Assembly: GCF_030160715.1 (NCBI RefSeq)
Contig: NZ_BSOW01000010.1
Location: 62,001 to 126,000 of the forward strand
Length of the DNA stretch: 64,000 bases
From: Bradyrhizobium iriomotense
GTDB lineage: Bacteria > Pseudomonadota > Alphaproteobacteria > Rhizobiales > Xanthobacteraceae
Reading direction: 5' to 3'
Made by a program: the position numbers and the translations under genes. How positions within the stretch are numbered: the stretch's first letter is position 1; every line of letters begins with the position of its first letter. This document shows positions 62,283 through 64,000 of this stretch, in pieces. Below the pieces are notes generated by a model. It was not told where the DNA came from and did no database searches. It saw only the letters and a list, made by a program, of their open reading frames with translations.

Positions 62283-64000
62283 TCAGGCGAGCTTGACCGT
62301 CTCGGTCTTGACGTCCTTGCCGAGCGCCTCGAACACCTTGGCAACGATGCCCTTCGCGTCGAGTCCGGCGCGGCCGTACATCGCGGCCGGCGTGTCGTGG
62401 TCGAGGAACACGTCGGGCAGCACCATCGAGCGGAACCGTACGGCGCCGCTGTCGAGCGCGCCCTGGTCGGTCAGGAACTGCGCGACATGCGAACCGAAGC
62501 CGCCGACCGAGCCTTCCTCGATCGTGATGAGGATCTCGTGCTCGCGGGCGAGCTTGAGCACCAGGTCGGTGTCGAGCGGCTTCATGAAGCGCGCATCCGC
62601 GATCGTGGTGGAGAGGCCGTGCGCAGCGAGCTCGTCGGCCGCCTTTTCGCAATCGGCAAGGCGGGTGCCGAAGGAGAGCAGGGCGATCTTGCTGCCCTGC
62701 CGGACGACGCGGCCCTTGCCGACCTCGAGGGGAATGCCGACCTCGGGCATCTCGACGCCGCGGCCTTCGCCACGCGGATAGCGCAGCGCGCTCGGACGGT
62801 CGTCGATTGCGACCTGGGTTGCGACCATGTGCACCATTTCGGCTTCATCCGCAGCCGCCATGATCACCATGTTCGGCAGACAGCCGAGATAGGCGTTGTC
62901 GAACGAGCCCGCATGCGTGGCGCCATCGGCGCCGACGAGGCCGGCGCGGTCGATGGCGAAGCGTACCGGCAGGCTCTGGATCGCGACGTCATGCACGACC
63001 TGGTCGTAACCGCGCTGAAGGAAGGTCGAGTAGATCGCGCAGAACGGCTTGTAGCCCTCGGTGGCGAGACCGGCGGCAAACGTCACAGCGTGCTGCTCGG
63101 CAATGCCGACGTCGAAGGTGCGATCGGGGAATGCCTTGTTGAAGATGTCGACGCCGGTGCCTGACGGCATCGCCGCAGTGATGGCGACGATCTTGTCGTC
63201 CTTCTGCGCTTCCTTGACGAGGCTCTGGCCGAACACGTTCTGGTAGGCCGGCGCATTCGGCTTGGCCTTGACCTGCGTGCCGGTCGCAACGTCGAACTTG
63301 ACAACAGCGTGGTATTTGTCGGCGGAAGCCTCCGCCGGGCCGTAGCCCTTGCCCTTCTGGGTCACGACGTGGACCAGGATCGGGCCGGTCTCCATGTCGC
63401 GCACGTTCTTCAGCACGGGCAGCAGGTGGTCGAGATTGTGGCCGTCGATCGGGCCGACGTAGTAGAAGCCGAGCTCCTCGAACAGCGTGCCGCCGTCCAT
63501 CATGAAGCCGCGGGAGTATTCCTCGACGCGGTTGGCGCGGTTGGCGATGATCTTGGGCAGGCGCTTGTTGATCTGCTTGGCTGCCTCGCGCAGCGTGCGG
63601 TAGGTCTTGCCAGAGTAGAGCCGCGACAGGTACGCGCTCATCGCACCGACTGGCGGAGCAATCGACATGTCGTTGTCATTGAGGATGACGATCAGACGGG
63701 AGTTCATCGCGCCTGCATTGTTCATGGCCTCATAGGCCATGCCCGCCGACATCGCGCCGTCGCCGATCACGGCGATGACGTTGTTCTTGCCGCCAGCGAG
63801 GTCGCGCGCGACCGCCATGCCGAGGCCGGCCGAGATCGAGGTCGAGGAGTGCGCCGCGCCGAACGGATCGTAGTCGCTCTCGCTCCGCTTGGTGAAGCCG
63901 GAGAGGCCGCCGCCGGTGCGCAAGGTGCGGATGCGGTCGCGCCGCCCGGTCAGGATCTTGTGCGGATAGGCCTGGTGGCCGACGTCCCAGATCAACCGGT
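62283..64000 (-). CDS. dxs: 1-deoxy-D-xylulose-5-phosphate synthase, partial
   Basis: The thiamine-diphosphate enzyme that commits pyruvate and GAP to the MEP isoprenoid pathway. About 570 residues are present; the N-terminal ~70 residues lie beyond the window edge. TPP motif GDGAMSAGMAYEAMNNAG and the central DRAGLVGADGATHAGSFD are visible, as are GVDIFNKAFPDRTFDVGIAEQHAV and LVGADGATH. The stop TGA is at 62283-62285. It is first in a minus-strand order dxs, deoxyribosyltransferase, tlyA, RNA methyltransferase. Confidence 0.95.
   Translation of the reverse strand, partial: RLIWDVGHQAYPHKILTGRRDRIRTLRTGGGLSGFTKRSESDYDPFGAAHSSTSISAGLGMAVARDLAGGKNNVIAVIGDGAMSAGMAYEAMNNAGAMNSRLIVILNDNDMSIAPPVGAMSAYLSRLYSGKTYRTLREAAKQINKRLPKIIANRANRVEEYSRGFMMDGGTLFEELGFYYVGPIDGHNLDHLLPVLKNVRDMETGPILVHVVTQKGKGYGPAEASADKYHAVVKFDVATGTQVKAKPNAPAYQNVFGQSLVKEAQKDDKIVAITAAMPSGTGVDIFNKAFPDRTFDVGIAEQHAVTFAAGLATEGYKPFCAIYSTFLQRGYDQVVHDVAIQSLPVRFAIDRAGLVGADGATHAGSFDNAYLGCLPNMVIMAAADEAEMVHMVATQVAIDDRPSALRYPRGEGRGVEMPEVGIPLEVGKGRVVRQGSKIALLSFGTRLADCEKAADELAAHGLSTTIADARFMKPLDTDLVLKLAREHEILITIEEGSVGGFGSHVAQFLTDQGALDSGAVRFRSMVLPDVFLDHDTPAAMYGRAGLDAKGIVAKVFEALGKDVKTETVKLA

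Overview
This 64 kb window is high-GC alphaproteobacterial chromosome, most likely Bradyrhizobium or a close relative. The reasons are strong GC3 codon bias, many Tat-type signal peptides, a gene set typical of that genus (fabI / histidine phosphatase / aroC, dxs / tlyA, GcdH, CorA, ClpS), and short palindromic repeats of a kind I associate with that genus. I see no rRNA, tRNA, CRISPR array, transposase or prophage gene. It reads as core chromosome with small metabolic accessory cassettes.

Layout. 1-11.1 kb, mostly plus strand: a DHA2 drug exporter, an SDR with an unusual active site, a frameshifted nitronate monooxygenase, an exported flavin amine oxidase / cytochrome c / RidA cassette, an M20 peptidase, PhoD and an aldo/keto reductase. 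11.2-17.4 kb: two small secreted proteins, a Tat-exported amidohydrolase, a BoxR-like regulator lacking its sensor domain, a PLP aminotransferase, a DUF3124 protein and a Kef-type antiporter. 17.5-31.6 kb: ribB, gcdH, an MBL hydrolase between two copies of a ~100 bp palindrome, DUF1499 and polytopic membrane proteins, an acyl-CoA ligase, an extensin-type protein facing an L,D-transpeptidase, corA, a methyltransferase, an SDR, pdxH and a lipoprotein. 31.7-39.1 kb: a DnaJ-type chaperone, an anti-sigma/ECF sigma pair, fabI, a phosphatase, aroC, an adenylate cyclase and a GNAT protein.

39.4-47.3 kb holds the two most interesting loci. The first (39373-41772) encodes a predicted cytosolic fusion of a trypsin-fold protease to a zinc phospholipase C / S1-P1 nuclease-type domain. 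The second is a minus-strand fluoride operon. A fluoride riboswitch (crcB motif, about 47262-47326) with an intrinsic terminator precedes an MFS transporter, two tandem CrcB/Fluc subunits, a DUF190 protein and ClpS. The terminator shows that the MFS gene starts at GTG 47165, not further upstream.

47.6-64 kb: a DUF1194 protein, an enoyl-CoA hydratase, VOC, DUF2278, nucleotidyltransferase, GNAT and methyltransferase genes. A GntR regulator then diverges from a five-gene catabolic/uptake operon (HMG-CoA-lyase-like enzyme, family III CoA-transferase, and an ABC importer of the nitrate/sulfonate/taurine type). The window ends with a minus-strand RNA methyltransferase, tlyA, a nucleoside deoxyribosyltransferase and a dxs cut by the window edge.

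All functions are read from sequence motifs and family knowledge. No database search was run.
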